A DNA stretch of 64,000 nt from Streptomyces sp. CB02980 (GCF_014451325.2 NZ_JACSCH020000009.1:1-64000), one strand, 5' to 3'. Shown: positions 16,297 through 25,799, numbered from the stretch's first letter. Notes: generated from the sequence alone by a model not told the origin. Program-made: numbers and translations.

Positions 16297-17646
16297 CTAC
16301 AGCCCCGGGATCCGGCCGTTGCGGAAGAGGTCCACGAAGATCTGGTGGTCGGCCCGCGCGCGTGCCCCGTAGGCGTGGGCGAAGTCCACCAGGAGCTCCG
16401 CGAAACCCTCCTCGTCGGCGGCGATCGCCGCGTCGATGGCCCGCTCCGTCGAGAACGGCACCAGCGAGTGCCCGCTGGAGTCGTCCGCCGCCGCGTGCAT
16501 GGTCGCCGTCGCCCGGCCGAGGTCGGCGACCGTGGCCGCGATGTCCTGGGGGTCGTCGATGTCCGACCAGTCGAGGTCCACCGCGTACGGCGAGACCTCC
16601 GCGACCAGCTGCCCGGCGCCGTCCAGCTCCGTCCAGCCGAGCCACGGGTCGGCGTGCGCCTGGAGCGCCCGCTGCGAGATCACGGTGCGGTGGCCCTCGT
16701 GCTGGAAGTACTCCCGCACCGCCGCGTCCGTCACATGACGGGAGACCGCCGGGGTCTGCGCCTGCTTGAGGTAGATCACGACGTCGTTCTCCAGGGCGTC
16801 GCTGTTGCCCTCCAGGAGGATGTTGTACGAGGGGAGGCCGGCCGAGCCGATGCCGATCCCGCGCCGCCCGACCACGTCCTTGACCCGGTACGAGTCGGGG
16901 CGGGACAGGCTGGACTCCGGCAGGGTCTCCAGGTAACCGTCGAAGGCCGCCAGGACCTTGTACCGCGCGGCCGCGTCCAGCTCGATCGCGCCGCCGCCCG
17001 CGGAGAAGCGGCGCTCGTAGTCCCGGATCTCCGTCATCGACTCGAGGAGCCCGAAGCGGGTCATGGAGCGGGCGTCGCGCAGCGCGTCGAGCAGCGCGCC
17101 CTCGGCCGTGTCCAGCGTGAACGGGGGCAGCTCGTCGTTCTTCGCGCCGGTCGCGAGGGCGTGGATCCGCTCCCGGTAGGACGCGGCGTAGATCCGGACC
17201 AGGTGGCTGATCTGCTCGTCGCTCAGCGCCTTCGCGTAGCCGACGAGGGCGAGCGAGGCCGCGAGCCGCTTGAGGTCCCAGGTGAAGGGGCCGACGTACG
17301 CCTCGTCGAAGTCGTTGACGTTGAAGATGAGCCGCCCGTTGGCGTCCATGTACGTGCCGAAGTTCTCGGCGTGCAGATCGCCGTGGATCCAGACCCGGCC
17401 GGTGCGCTCGTCCAGGTAGGGGCCACTGTGCGTGTTCCCTCCCTCCCGCCCGGAGCCCTCCCGCGCCAGGTCGGCGTAGAACAGGCAGGCCGTGCCCCGG
17501 TAGAAGGCGAACGCCGAGCCGGCCATCTTCCGGAACTTGACGCGGAAGGCGGCGGGGTCGGCGGCGAGGAGCTCGCCGAAGGCGGTGTCGAAGACGGCGA
17601 GAATGTGCTCACCGCGCTCCGCGGCGGTGGGCTGGGGGACCGACAT
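16297..17646 (-). CDS. DUF2252 family protein
   Basis: 449 residues. The kinase-like block IHGDLHAENFGTY resembles the catalytic loop of aminoglycoside phosphotransferases, and NVNDFDEAYVGPFTWDLKRL is the matching DFD-like segment. Established knowledge: DUF2252 is widespread in Actinobacteria and related in fold to small-molecule kinases, but its reaction is unknown. The ATG at 17646 has GGAGG 7 nt upstream; the open frame extends to 17787 but lacks a better start. Divergent from dnaE, about 158 nt apart. Confidence 0.88.
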   Translation of the reverse strand: MSVPQPTAAERGEHILAVFDTAFGELLAADPAAFRVKFRKMAGSAFAFYRGTACLFYADLAREGSGREGGNTHSGPYLDERTGRVWIHGDLHAENFGTYMDANGRLIFNVNDFDEAYVGPFTWDLKRLAASLALVGYAKALSDEQISHLVRIYAASYRERIHALATGAKNDELPPFTLDTAEGALLDALRDARSMTRFGLLESMTEIRDYERRFSAGGGAIELDAAARYKVLAAFDGYLETLPESSLSRPDSYRVKDVVGRRGIGIGSAGLPSYNILLEGNSDALENDVVIYLKQAQTPAVSRHVTDAAVREYFQHEGHRTVISQRALQAHADPWLGWTELDGAGQLVAEVSPYAVDLDWSDIDDPQDIAATVADLGRATATMHAAADDSSGHSLVPFSTERAIDAAIAADEEGFAELLVDFAHAYGARARADHQIFVDLFRNGRIPGL

Positions 17647-17804
17647 CGAGGTGCCTCCTGGTACGAAGCCGTGCATAGACAAATGGGACAGGTGTTCCTG
17701 TCTCCCAACGCGCGACGGTACCCGCGAGTGCCCGGCCGCTGTCAGTCCGGCGACGTAGACTTCGACGCTGTCCCCCCAGAAGTTCACTGCCGGAGGCCTC
17801 CCCC

Positions 17805-20800
17805 GTGACCAAGCCGCCCTTCACGCACCTCCACGTCCACACCCAGTACTCGCTGCTGGACGGTGCCGCGCGGCTGAAGGACATGTTCAACGCGTGCAAC
17901 GAGATGGGCATGACCCATATCGCGATGTCCGACCACGGCAATCTGCACGGGGCGTACGACTTCTTCCACACGGCGAAGAAGGCCGGGGTGACGCCGATCA
18001 TCGGCATCGAGGCGTACGTCGCCCCCGAGTCCCGGCGCAACAAGCGGAAGATCCAGTGGGGCCAGCCGCACCAGAAGCGGGACGACGTCTCCGGTTCCGG
18101 TGGTTACACCCACAAGACGATCTGGGCGGCCAACGCCACGGGACTGCACAACCTCTTCAAGCTCTCCTCCGACGCGTACGCCGAGGGCTGGCTCCAGAAG
18201 TGGCCCCGGATGGACAAGGAGACCATCTCCCAGTGGTCGGAGGGGCTCATCGCCTCCACCGGCTGCCCCTCCGGCGAGCTGCAGACCCGGCTCCGGCTCG
18301 GCCAGTTCGACGAGGCCCTCAAGGCGGCCTCCGAGTACCAGGACATCTTCGGCAAGGAGCGGTACTTCCTGGAGCTGATGGACCACGGCATCGAGATCGA
18401 GCGCCGGGTCCGCGACGGGCTCCTGGAGATCGGCAAGAAGCTCGGCATCCCGCCGCTGGTCACCAACGACTCGCACTACACGTACGCGCACGAGGCCGGC
18501 GCGCACGACGCCCTGCTCTGCATCCAGACCGGCAAGAACCTCTCCGACCCGGACCGCTTCCGGTTCGACGGCACCGGCTACTACCTGAAGTCCACGGACG
18601 AGATGTACGCCGTCGACTCCTCGGACGCCTGGCAGGAGGGCTGCCGCAACACCCTCCTGGTCGCCGAGCAGGTCTCCACCGACGGCATGTTCGTCGAGAA
18701 GAACCTCATGCCGAAGTTCGACATCCCGGAGGGGTTCACCGAGGTCACCTGGTTCCGCGAGGAGACCATGCGGGGCATGCACCGCCGCTTCCCCGGAGGC
18801 ATCCCCGACGACCGCATGAAGCAGGTCGAGTACGAGATGGACACGATCATCTCGATGGGCTTCCCCGGCTACTTCCTCGTCGTCGCCGACTTCATCATGT
18901 GGGCGAAGAAGCAGGGCATCGCCGTGGGCCCCGGCCGAGGCTCCGCGGCCGGCTCGATCGTCGCGTACGCCATGGGCATCACCGACCTCGACCCGATCCC
19001 GCACGGACTGATCTTCGAGCGCTTCCTCAACCCCGAGCGCATCTCGATGCCCGATGTCGACATCGACTTCGACGAGCGTCGGCGCGTCGAGGTGATCCGG
19101 TACGTGACGGAGAAGTACGGCTCCGACAAGGTCGCCATGATCGGCACCTACGGCAAGATCAAGGCGAAGAACGCCATCAAGGACTCCGCGCGCGTCCTCG
19201 GCTACCCGTACGCCATGGGCGACCGGCTCACCAAGGCCATGCCCGCCGACGTCCTCGGCAAGGGCATCGACCTCAACGGCATCACCGACCCCTCGCACCC
19301 GCGCTACAGCGAGGCCGGCGAGATCCGCGCGATGTACGAGAACGAGCCGGACGTCAAGAAGGTCATCGACACCGCCCGGGGCGTCGAGGGCCTGGTCCGC
19401 CAGATGGGCGTGCACGCGGCCGGCGTCATCATGTCCAGCGAGCCGATCGTCGACCACGCGCCGATCTGGGTGCGGCACACCGACGGCGTCACCATCACGC
19501 AGTGGGACTACCCGCAGTGCGAGTCGCTCGGCCTGCTCAAGATGGACTTCCTGGGCCTGCGCAACCTCACGATCATGGACGACGCCGTCAAGATGGTGAA
19601 GGCCAACAAGGGGATCGACCTCGACCTCCTGGCCCTGCCGCTCGACGACCCGAAGACCTTCGAACTGCTCCAGCGCGGTGACACGCTCGGTGTCTTCCAG
19701 TTCGACGGCGGCCCCATGCGTTCGCTGCTGCGGCTGATGAAGCCCGACAACTTCGAAGACATCTCCGCCGTGTCCGCCCTGTACCGGCCGGGCCCGATGG
19801 GCATGAACTCGCACACGAACTACGCCCTGCGCAAGAACGCGCAGCAGGAGATCACCCCGATCCACCCCGAGCTGGAGAAGCCGCTCGAAGAGGTGCTCGC
19901 GGTCACCTACGGCCTCATCGTGTACCAGGAGCAGGTGCAGAAGGCCGCCCAGATCATCGCCGGGTACTCGCTCGGCGAGGCCGACATCCTCCGCCGCGTG
20001 ATGGGCAAGAAGAAGCCCGACGAGCTGGCGAAGAACTTCGTCATCTTCGAGGCCGGAGCCAAGGGCAAGGGCTTCAGCGACGCGGCCATCAAGGCCCTCT
20101 GGGACGTCCTGGTCCCCTTCGCCGGCTACGCCTTCAACAAGGCCCACTCGGCCGCGTACGGACTGGTCTCCTACTGGACCGCCTACCTCAAGGCCAACTT
20201 CCCGGCCGAGTACATGGCGGGACTGCTCACCTCGGTCAAGGACGACAAGGACAAGTCCGCGATCTACCTCAACGAGTGCCGCCGCATGGGCATCAAGGTG
20301 CTCCCGCCGAACGTGAACGAGTCCGAGTCGAACTTCGCCGCCCAGGGCGACGACGTGATCCTCTTCGGCCTCTCCGCCGTCCGGAACGTCGGCACCAACG
20401 TCGTCGAGTCGATCATCAAGTCGCGCAAGGCGAAGGGGAAGTACTCCTCCTTCCCGGACTTCCTCGACAAGGTCGAGGCCGTCGTCTGCAACAAGCGGAC
20501 CGTCGAGTCGCTGATCAAGGCCGGCGCGTTCGACGAGATGGGCCACACCCGCAAGGGCCTGGTCGCCCACCACGAACCGATGATCGACAACGTGGTGGCG
20601 GTCAAGCGCAAGGAGGCCGAGGGACAGTTCGACCTGTTCGGCGGCATGGGCGACGAGTCCGCCGACGAGCCCGGCTTCGGCCTGGACGTCGAGTTCTCCG
20701 ACATCGAGTGGGAGAAGTCCTACCTGCTCGCCCAGGAGCGCGAGATGCTCGGCCTGTACGTCTCCGACCACCCGCTCTTCGGCATCGAGCACGTCCTGTC

Positions 20801-21344
20801 CGACAAGACGGACGCGGCGATCTCCCAGCTCACCGGCGGCGAGCACTCCGACGGCGCGGTCGTCACCATCGGCGGCATCATCTCCGGCCTCCAGCGGAAG
20901 ATGACCAAGCAGGGCAACGCCTGGGCCATCGCCACCGTCGAGGACCTGGCCGGCTCCATCGAGTGCATGTACTTCCCGGCCACCTACCAGCTGGTCTCCA
21001 CCCAGCTCGTCGAGGACACGGTGGTCTTCGTCAAGGGCCGGCTCGACAAGCGCGAGGACGTGCCCCGGCTCGTCGCCATGGAGCTGATGGTCCCCGACCT
21101 GTCGAACGCCGGGACCAACGCGCCGGTGATCCTCACCATCCCCACCGTCAAGGTGACCCCGCCGATGGTCACCCGCCTCGGCGAGATCCTGGGCCACCAC
21201 AAGGGCAACACCGAGGTGCGGATCAAGCTCCAGGGCCCCCGGACCACGACCGTGCTGCGCCTCGACCGGCACCGGGTGCAGGCCGATCCGGCGCTCTTCG
21301 GCGACCTGAAGGTGCTGCTCGGCCCGTCCTGCCTGGCCGGCTGA
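17805..21344 (+). CDS. dnaE: DNA polymerase III alpha subunit
   Basis: Replicative polymerase catalytic subunit, 1179 residues, the usual DnaE1 length. The PHP domain lies at the N-terminus with metal ligands HLHVHTQYSLLDG, SDHGNLHG and TNDSHYTY apparently intact, consistent with the proofreading PHP exonuclease shown for mycobacterial DnaE1. The polymerase core has GPGRGSAAGS and the aspartates of PDVDIDFDERRR. HhH and OB-fold regions follow (VVTIGGIISGLQRKMT). There is no intein. The GTG start has CGGAGG 9 nt upstream, and a strong terminator follows at 21391. Confidence 0.98.
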   Translation: MTKPPFTHLHVHTQYSLLDGAARLKDMFNACNEMGMTHIAMSDHGNLHGAYDFFHTAKKAGVTPIIGIEAYVAPESRRNKRKIQWGQPHQKRDDVSGSGGYTHKTIWAANATGLHNLFKLSSDAYAEGWLQKWPRMDKETISQWSEGLIASTGCPSGELQTRLRLGQFDEALKAASEYQDIFGKERYFLELMDHGIEIERRVRDGLLEIGKKLGIPPLVTNDSHYTYAHEAGAHDALLCIQTGKNLSDPDRFRFDGTGYYLKSTDEMYAVDSSDAWQEGCRNTLLVAEQVSTDGMFVEKNLMPKFDIPEGFTEVTWFREETMRGMHRRFPGGIPDDRMKQVEYEMDTIISMGFPGYFLVVADFIMWAKKQGIAVGPGRGSAAGSIVAYAMGITDLDPIPHGLIFERFLNPERISMPDVDIDFDERRRVEVIRYVTEKYGSDKVAMIGTYGKIKAKNAIKDSARVLGYPYAMGDRLTKAMPADVLGKGIDLNGITDPSHPRYSEAGEIRAMYENEPDVKKVIDTARGVEGLVRQMGVHAAGVIMSSEPIVDHAPIWVRHTDGVTITQWDYPQCESLGLLKMDFLGLRNLTIMDDAVKMVKANKGIDLDLLALPLDDPKTFELLQRGDTLGVFQFDGGPMRSLLRLMKPDNFEDISAVSALYRPGPMGMNSHTNYALRKNAQQEITPIHPELEKPLEEVLAVTYGLIVYQEQVQKAAQIIAGYSLGEADILRRVMGKKKPDELAKNFVIFEAGAKGKGFSDAAIKALWDVLVPFAGYAFNKAHSAAYGLVSYWTAYLKANFPAEYMAGLLTSVKDDKDKSAIYLNECRRMGIKVLPPNVNESESNFAAQGDDVILFGLSAVRNVGTNVVESIIKSRKAKGKYSSFPDFLDKVEAVVCNKRTVESLIKAGAFDEMGHTRKGLVAHHEPMIDNVVAVKRKEAEGQFDLFGGMGDESADEPGFGLDVEFSDIEWEKSYLLAQEREMLGLYVSDHPLFGIEHVLSDKTDAAISQLTGGEHSDGAVVTIGGIISGLQRKMTKQGNAWAIATVEDLAGSIECMYFPATYQLVSTQLVEDTVVFVKGRLDKREDVPRLVAMELMVPDLSNAGTNAPVILTIPTVKVTPPMVTRLGEILGHHKGNTEVRIKLQGPRTTTVLRLDRHRVQADPALFGDLKVLLGPSCLAG

Positions 21345-21390
21345 TCATCCGTCCCGCCCGGCCCGGCCGGGTGGGACCTCCCGCACACGC

Positions 21391-21429
21391 GCAAGGGGCG
21401 CGCCCGTCGTCACGGGCGCGCCCCTTTGC
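21391..21429. terminator. Bidirectional terminator after dnaE
   Basis: A perfect 15-bp stem, AAGGGGCGCGCCCGT (21393-21407) with its complement (21412-21426), loop CGTC. Flanking GC/GC extends pairing with one bulge. It lies between the convergent dnaE and the small basic gene. Confidence 0.9.
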
Positions 21430-21444
21430 CGTACGCGGAGGCCG

Positions 21445-21618
21445 TCAGTTGTGGCCGAAGCGCTTCTGGCGGCCCTTGCGGGCGACATCGCTCGGCAGCA
21501 CCTGAGACGTGCGCTGCGACGCCTCGGACTCCATCGCCGACTGCTGCGCCTGCTGGGCGCCGCGCTCGGCCGGGGACTGCTGCTTCTGGCTGCGGTTCTG
21601 GTTGCGGTTCTTGGCCAT
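21445..21618 (-). CDS. Small basic Gln/Arg-rich protein, 57 residues
   Basis: A short gene with an excellent ribosome-binding site (GGAGG 7 nt before the ATG at 21618). The protein begins MAKNRNQNRSQKQQSPAERG, contains a Gln/Ser/Ala middle, and ends ARKGRQKRFGHN. It is hydrophilic, likely disordered, rich in Gln, Arg and Lys, with no Cys or Trp. I recall similar short proteins as conserved in Streptomyces, but the function is unknown; nucleic-acid binding is a guess. It shares the terminator with convergent dnaE. Confidence 0.8.
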   Translation of the reverse strand: MAKNRNQNRSQKQQSPAERGAQQAQQSAMESEASQRTSQVLPSDVARKGRQKRFGHN

Positions 21619-21843
21619 GGGGATGCCTCCTCAAAGGGACCTAGGGGCCAGGGCCGCTGTCAGACTCACATACGGCACGAACCGCCGCATGTTGGATCAT
21701 TACGGAGCGTAAGGCCCCGGGGAACGTGACATCCGCCACGCCGATGATCCAGTTCCGACCGTCGAGCCCCCGCCCTTCGGGCAGACTCGAAGGAAATCCG
21801 AAGCAACTTCCGATCCCGAGGTTCCCGAAAGAGGGTGGAACAC

Positions 21844-23190
21844 GTGGACCGCTGCGTCGTCCTGGTGGATGCCGGCTACCTGCTGGGAGCTGCCGCCAGT
21901 CTTCTGGCCGGGGAACCGGCCCGCTCCAGGATCACCGTCGATCACGCCGGGCTCATCCAGCAGCTGCGCCAGCGCGCCGAGGCCGAGACCGCGCTGCCCC
22001 TCCTGCGGATCTACTGGTTCGACGGCGCTCCCGACCGGGTGCCCCAGCCCGAGCACCGGAGACTGCGCGTGATGCCCCGGGTCACCGTCCGGCTCGGCGC
22101 GCTGACGCGGAGCGACGGACGCTGGGCCCAGAAGGGCGTCGACGCGGCGATGCACACCGAGCTGACCGAGCTCGCCAGGAACCGGGCCTGCTCCGACATC
22201 GTGCTCGTCACCGGCGACGGAGACCTGCTGCCCGGACTGATGTCCGCCAAGGAGCACGGCGTCGCCGTCCATCTCTGGGCCGTCCAGGCCGCCGACGGCG
22301 ACTACAACCAGTCCGAGGACCTCGTCGCCGAGGCCGACGAACGGCGGGTCCTCGACCGGACCTGGATCACCCGGGCCGTCCGCGCCAAGGACCTCACCGG
22401 GATCTGCTCGCCCCCGCCCGCCCCGCGCCCCGAGATCGCCGCCATCCTCTCCGCGCCGCTGCCGGAGGCGGCTCTCGCCGCCTCCGCGGAACGGGCCGCC
22501 GAGGCGGCCGCCGCCCGGGCCCCCGAGGAGGTCTCCCATGCCAACGGCGGCGGCAACGGTCACGTCCACCACGGCAACGGGCACGCGGGCGCCAACGGTC
22601 ACCTCCGCGAGGACGACCACGACCGCGGCCACGGGACCGGCGTCCCCGCCCCGGCCTCCGGCAAGGGCGTCCCCACCCCCAAGGACCTGGCGGGACTGCG
22701 CGCCCCCGGCGCCGCCGCCTCCCCGGCCGCCCCCCTGCCCCAGGGCGCCAGCGCACTCCGCTGGTCCTCCGACCGGGGCTGGGTCGAGCGCCCCGCCGCC
22801 CCCCTCGGTGAACCGGCCGAGACCGCCTCCCTGCCGACCCTCGCCGCCCTCACCAGCGCCGAGCAGCGCTGGGCGGACCGCGAGGAGGACATCACCACCG
22901 TCGGCGGAGACCCGTTCGAGGTCGGACAGGTGTTCGCCCGGCGGTGGATGGAACGGCTCCCCGAGCAGAGCCACGTCCAGAAGCTGTCCACCCTCTACCC
23001 CCGCATCCCGCACCGCATCGACGGCGAACTCCTCCGGTACGCGGCCCGATTCGGCCTGCTCGCCCACAAGGACGACCAGATCGACGAGCACGACCGTTAT
23101 GCGATCCGGGCGGGATTCTGGCGCGAGATCGACGTCCGGGCCGCCGCCGAACAAGCCCCCGCGCCCGGAGCGGGCCCGGCGACCCCGTAG
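21844..23190 (+). CDS. NYN/PIN-like nuclease-domain protein
   Basis: 448 residues. The N-terminal NYN (PIN-like RNase) domain, about 1-170, shows the acidic residues of the fold: VVLVDAGYLLGA, WFDGAPD, KGVDAAMHTELTEL and LVTGDGDLLPGL. A long Gly/His/Pro-rich linker follows (HVHHGNGHAGANGH), then a C-terminal helical domain of about 100 residues (VGQVFARRWMERLP) resembling a small nucleic-acid-binding module. Probably an RNA-processing enzyme; target unknown. GTG 21844 is preferred over GTG 21835 because GAGGG then sits 8 nt upstream. Confidence 0.82.
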   Translation: MDRCVVLVDAGYLLGAAASLLAGEPARSRITVDHAGLIQQLRQRAEAETALPLLRIYWFDGAPDRVPQPEHRRLRVMPRVTVRLGALTRSDGRWAQKGVDAAMHTELTELARNRACSDIVLVTGDGDLLPGLMSAKEHGVAVHLWAVQAADGDYNQSEDLVAEADERRVLDRTWITRAVRAKDLTGICSPPPAPRPEIAAILSAPLPEAALAASAERAAEAAAARAPEEVSHANGGGNGHVHHGNGHAGANGHLREDDHDRGHGTGVPAPASGKGVPTPKDLAGLRAPGAAASPAAPLPQGASALRWSSDRGWVERPAAPLGEPAETASLPTLAALTSAEQRWADREEDITTVGGDPFEVGQVFARRWMERLPEQSHVQKLSTLYPRIPHRIDGELLRYAARFGLLAHKDDQIDEHDRYAIRAGFWREIDVRAAAEQAPAPGAGPATP

Positions 23191-23201
23191 GCTCTTCCCC
23201 C

Positions 23202-24182
23202 GTGAGTACGGTGTGCGTGGTGCGGGATCTGGTCAAGACGTACCCCGCCACGCGCGGCGGGCGCGGTGCGCCGGCGACACCCGAGGTGCGGGCCACCGAC
23301 GGGATCAGCCTCGACGTGCGCGGCGGCGAGATCTTCGGGCTGCTCGGCCCCAACGGCGCGGGCAAGTCGACCCTCGTCCGCCAGCTCACCGGGCTCATGC
23401 GCCCCGACTCCGGCAGCGTCCGGCTTCTCGGCCACGACCTCGTGCGCCACCCCGAGCGGGCGTCCCGCCTCCTCGCGTACCTCGGCCAGGAGTCCACCGC
23501 CCTCGACGAGCTGACCGTCGCCCTCGCCGCCGAGACCACCGGGCGGCTGCGCGGCCTCACCGCCCGCGACGCGCGCGCCGAGCGCGACGCCGTCCTGGAG
23601 GAACTCGGCCTCGGCGCGCTCGCCTCCCGGCCCCTCAAGAAGCTCTCCGGCGGCCAGCGCAGGCTCGCCTGCTTCGCCGCCGCCCTCGTCGGCGAGCGCC
23701 CCGTCCTCGTCCTCGACGAGCCCACCACGGGCATGGACCCCGTCGCCCGCCGCGCCGTCTGGGCGGCCGTCGACCGGCGGCGCGCCGAACACGGCGCCAC
23801 CGTGCTGCTCGTCACCCACAACGTCATCGAGGCCGAGACCGTCCTCGACCGGGTCGCCGTCCTCGAACACGGCCGGGTCATCGCCTGCGACACGCCCGCC
23901 GGCCTCAAGGAACGGGTCGCGGGCGAGGTCCGCGTCGAGCTGGTCTGGCGCGAGTCCGCCCCGCTCCACCTGCCCGAGGTCGCGGCGCTGCGCGGACTCG
24001 CCCAGGAGACGGGCCGGCGCTGGATCCTCCGGCTCGCCCCCGACGCCGCCCGCACCGCCGTCGCCACCGTCACCGGCGGGGCCGCGTTCGCCGCGCTCGA
24101 CGACTTCACCCTGGCCACCCCCAGCCTGGAGGACGTGTACCTGGCGCTGGGCGGCGCGACCGAGGGACTGGTGAAGGCATGA
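23202..24182 (+). CDS. ABC exporter ATP-binding protein
   Basis: 326 residues. Walker A GPNGAGKST, signature LSGGQRRLACFAAALV, Walker B PVLVLDEPTTGMD and H-loop LLVTHNV are all intact. The C-terminal 90 residues match the extension of drug/antibiotic-exporter ATPases of the DrrA/CcmA type. It powers the permease at 24295; substrate unknown. The GTG has no ribosome-binding site, but TAGGCT (23188-23193), whose TAG is also the stop of the upstream gene, ends 8 nt before it, so initiation may be leaderless. Confidence 0.92.
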   Translation: MSTVCVVRDLVKTYPATRGGRGAPATPEVRATDGISLDVRGGEIFGLLGPNGAGKSTLVRQLTGLMRPDSGSVRLLGHDLVRHPERASRLLAYLGQESTALDELTVALAAETTGRLRGLTARDARAERDAVLEELGLGALASRPLKKLSGGQRRLACFAAALVGERPVLVLDEPTTGMDPVARRAVWAAVDRRRAEHGATVLLVTHNVIEAETVLDRVAVLEHGRVIACDTPAGLKERVAGEVRVELVWRESAPLHLPEVAALRGLAQETGRRWILRLAPDAARTAVATVTGGAAFAALDDFTLATPSLEDVYLALGGATEGLVKA

Positions 24183-24298
24183 CCCGCCCCGTACCGCACG
24201 TACACCGTGCACCGCACCTACACTGCGCACCTCGCCGAAGCCGTGTCCCGCACGTACTGCCCGTACCGCACGTCACCCCCAGGAGCTGTACGCAGTGA
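24179..24298 (+). CDS. Possible 39-residue His/Pro-rich coupling ORF
   Basis: The ATG at 24179 overlaps the ATPase stop (ATGA), and the stop at 24296 overlaps the permease GTG (GTGA), so the frame exactly bridges the two genes. The peptide begins MTRPVPHVHRAPHLHCAP and has 6 His, 2 Cys and three copies of VPHV, produced by DNA repeats of CCGTACCGCACGT. It may only carry ribosomes across the gap; the permease also has its own AGGAG. Whether the peptide is stable or metal-binding is unknown. Confidence 0.4.
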   Translation: MTRPVPHVHRAPHLHCAPRRSRVPHVLPVPHVTPRSCTQ

Positions 24299-25122
24299 GC
24301 ACCGTGCCCGCAGAGGTCCTGCCGACCGGCGCGCCTTCCGTCCGCGCCGGCGCGGACGACGAGGCCGTCGCCCCCCTCGCCCCGCGCGCCCGGCTGCTGC
24401 CGGCCCTGGCCGCCGTCTACCGCGCGCAGCTCTCCCGCGCCCGGGTCGCCCGCATCCCGCTGCTCTTCGTGGCCACCTTCCAGTCCATCGGGATCATGGT
24501 CCTGATGCGCGGGGTCGTCGACGGGGGCTCCGAGGCGCGCGCCGTCGTGGCCGGCTCCACCGTCCTCGTCGTCGCCTTCGTCGCGCTCAACCTGCTCGCC
24601 CAGTACTTCGGCCAGCTGCGGGCCACCGGCGGCCTCGACCACTACGCCACCCTGCCCGTGCCGCCCGCCGCCGTCGTGCTCGGCGCCGCCGGCGCGTACG
24701 CCTCCTTCACCGTGCCCGGGACCGCCGTCACCGCCGTCGCCGGCTCCGTGCTCTTCGGACTGCCGCTCGGCCACCTCTGGATCCTCGCCGCCGTCGTCCC
24801 GCTCGCCGGCGCCGCGCTCGCCGGCCTCGGCGCGGCCCTCGGGCTCCTCGCGCCCCGGCAGGAGCTGGCCACCCTCCTCGGCCAGCTCGGCATGTCTGCG
24901 GCGCTGCTCCTCGGCGTGCTCCCGGCGGAGCGGCTGCCGCAGCCCATCGGCTGGGCCCGGGACCTGCTGCCCTCGACGTACGGCGTGGAGGCCCTGGCCC
25001 GCACCTTCGACCGCCGTCCCGACTGGGCGGCCGTCGCCCTCGACCTCGCCGTGTGCGGGGTGGTCGGGGTGGTCTCCCTGGCCCTCGCCACCTGGGCGTA
25101 CCGGCGGGCAGCCGTCCGCTGA
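24295..25122 (+). CDS. ABC-2 type exporter permease
   Basis: 275 residues with six hydrophobic segments and the layout of ABC-2 (DrrB-like) permeases: a cytoplasmic N-terminus of about 50 residues, then FVATFQSIGIMVLMRG, VVAGSTVLVVAFVALNLLA and further helices. DHYATLPV is a typical cytoplasmic loop near helix 2, and LPSTYGVEALARTF precedes the last helix. It forms the channel driven by the ATPase at 23202. AGGAG lies 9 nt before the GTG. Confidence 0.9.
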   Translation: MSTVPAEVLPTGAPSVRAGADDEAVAPLAPRARLLPALAAVYRAQLSRARVARIPLLFVATFQSIGIMVLMRGVVDGGSEARAVVAGSTVLVVAFVALNLLAQYFGQLRATGGLDHYATLPVPPAAVVLGAAGAYASFTVPGTAVTAVAGSVLFGLPLGHLWILAAVVPLAGAALAGLGAALGLLAPRQELATLLGQLGMSAALLLGVLPAERLPQPIGWARDLLPSTYGVEALARTFDRRPDWAAVALDLAVCGVVGVVSLALATWAYRRAAVR

Positions 25123-25156
25123 GGCGGGCCACGGACACACCTGGCACGATGGCGGG

Positions 25157-25798
25157 GTGACCGCACCCCTGACTCCGCCTCACCAGCCACCGCCGCACGA
25201 CCCCGACTGGCCCCCGCCGCCCCCGCCGATGCTCGGCCCGGCCGGGGACCCGATCACGGCGGCCGAGGTCCTTCAGGGTGTCCTGGTGACCCTCGTCTCG
25301 GCGGTCGCCGGGGCGGTGCTCGGAGTGCTGTGGCTGAACCTGGCCCCGCGGATCCTGCTCATCTCGGACGGCAAGGGCGTCTACCTCCGCAACTCGGAGG
25401 GGGAGGCGGCGATCGGCTCGGACGGAACGTTTGTCCTGCTCGCGCTGGCCTTCGGCGCGGTCGCCGCGCTCGTCGTCTTCCTCGCGCGCCGCAAGGGCGG
25501 CGTCCCGCTGGTGCTCGGCCTCGCGCTGGGCGGCGTGCTGGGCTCACTGCTCGCCTGGGGCCTCGGGACGTACTTCGGCCCGACGAGCGACGTCGTCGCC
25601 CACGCGAAGGCGGTCGGCCCCAACGTCGCCTTCGAGGCGCCGCTCGAACTGAACCTGGGGGCCGCCGCGATGCTGGCCTGGCCGCTCGCCGCGATGATCG
25701 TGCACCTGGCGCTCACCGCCCTCTTCGGCCCGCGCGACCAGGAACCCGGACCGTGGGACCAGCCGAAGGCGTACACCCAGGGGCCGGGCCGGAGCTGA
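25157..25798 (+). CDS. Membrane protein, DUF2567-like
   Basis: 213 residues. A Pro-rich cytoplasmic N-terminus (HQPPPHDPDWPPPPPP), then four hydrophobic segments (VLQGVLVTLVSAVAGAVLGV, FVLLALAFGAVAALVVFL, VPLVLGLALGGVLGSLLAW, AMLAWPLAAMIVHLALTAL). Between the first two lies an external loop with SDGKGVYLRNSEGEAAIG. From memory this resembles DUF2567 proteins of actinomycetes; function unknown. CACGAT ends 6 nt before the GTG, so it is possibly leaderless. It follows the ABC genes by 34 nt. Confidence 0.7.
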   Translation: MTAPLTPPHQPPPHDPDWPPPPPPMLGPAGDPITAAEVLQGVLVTLVSAVAGAVLGVLWLNLAPRILLISDGKGVYLRNSEGEAAIGSDGTFVLLALAFGAVAALVVFLARRKGGVPLVLGLALGGVLGSLLAWGLGTYFGPTSDVVAHAKAVGPNVAFEAPLELNLGAAAMLAWPLAAMIVHLALTALFGPRDQEPGPWDQPKAYTQGPGRS

Positions 25799-25799
25799 C

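Noticed and set aside
15485..16645. Longer version of the membrane protein gene starting at 16645
   Set aside because: The extra N-terminal part lies antisense to the DUF2252 gene and is Arg/Gly-rich without structure.
17784..21272. 1162-codon open frame opposite dnaE
   Set aside because: Same GC artefact; composition is Asp/Gly/Val/His-rich and no family is recognisable.
21726..24298. Overlapping frames through the NYN and ABC genes with Pro/Arg-rich products
   Set aside because: Frame shadows; only the terminal 39-codon piece at 24179-24298 has start and stop signals fitting its neighbours.
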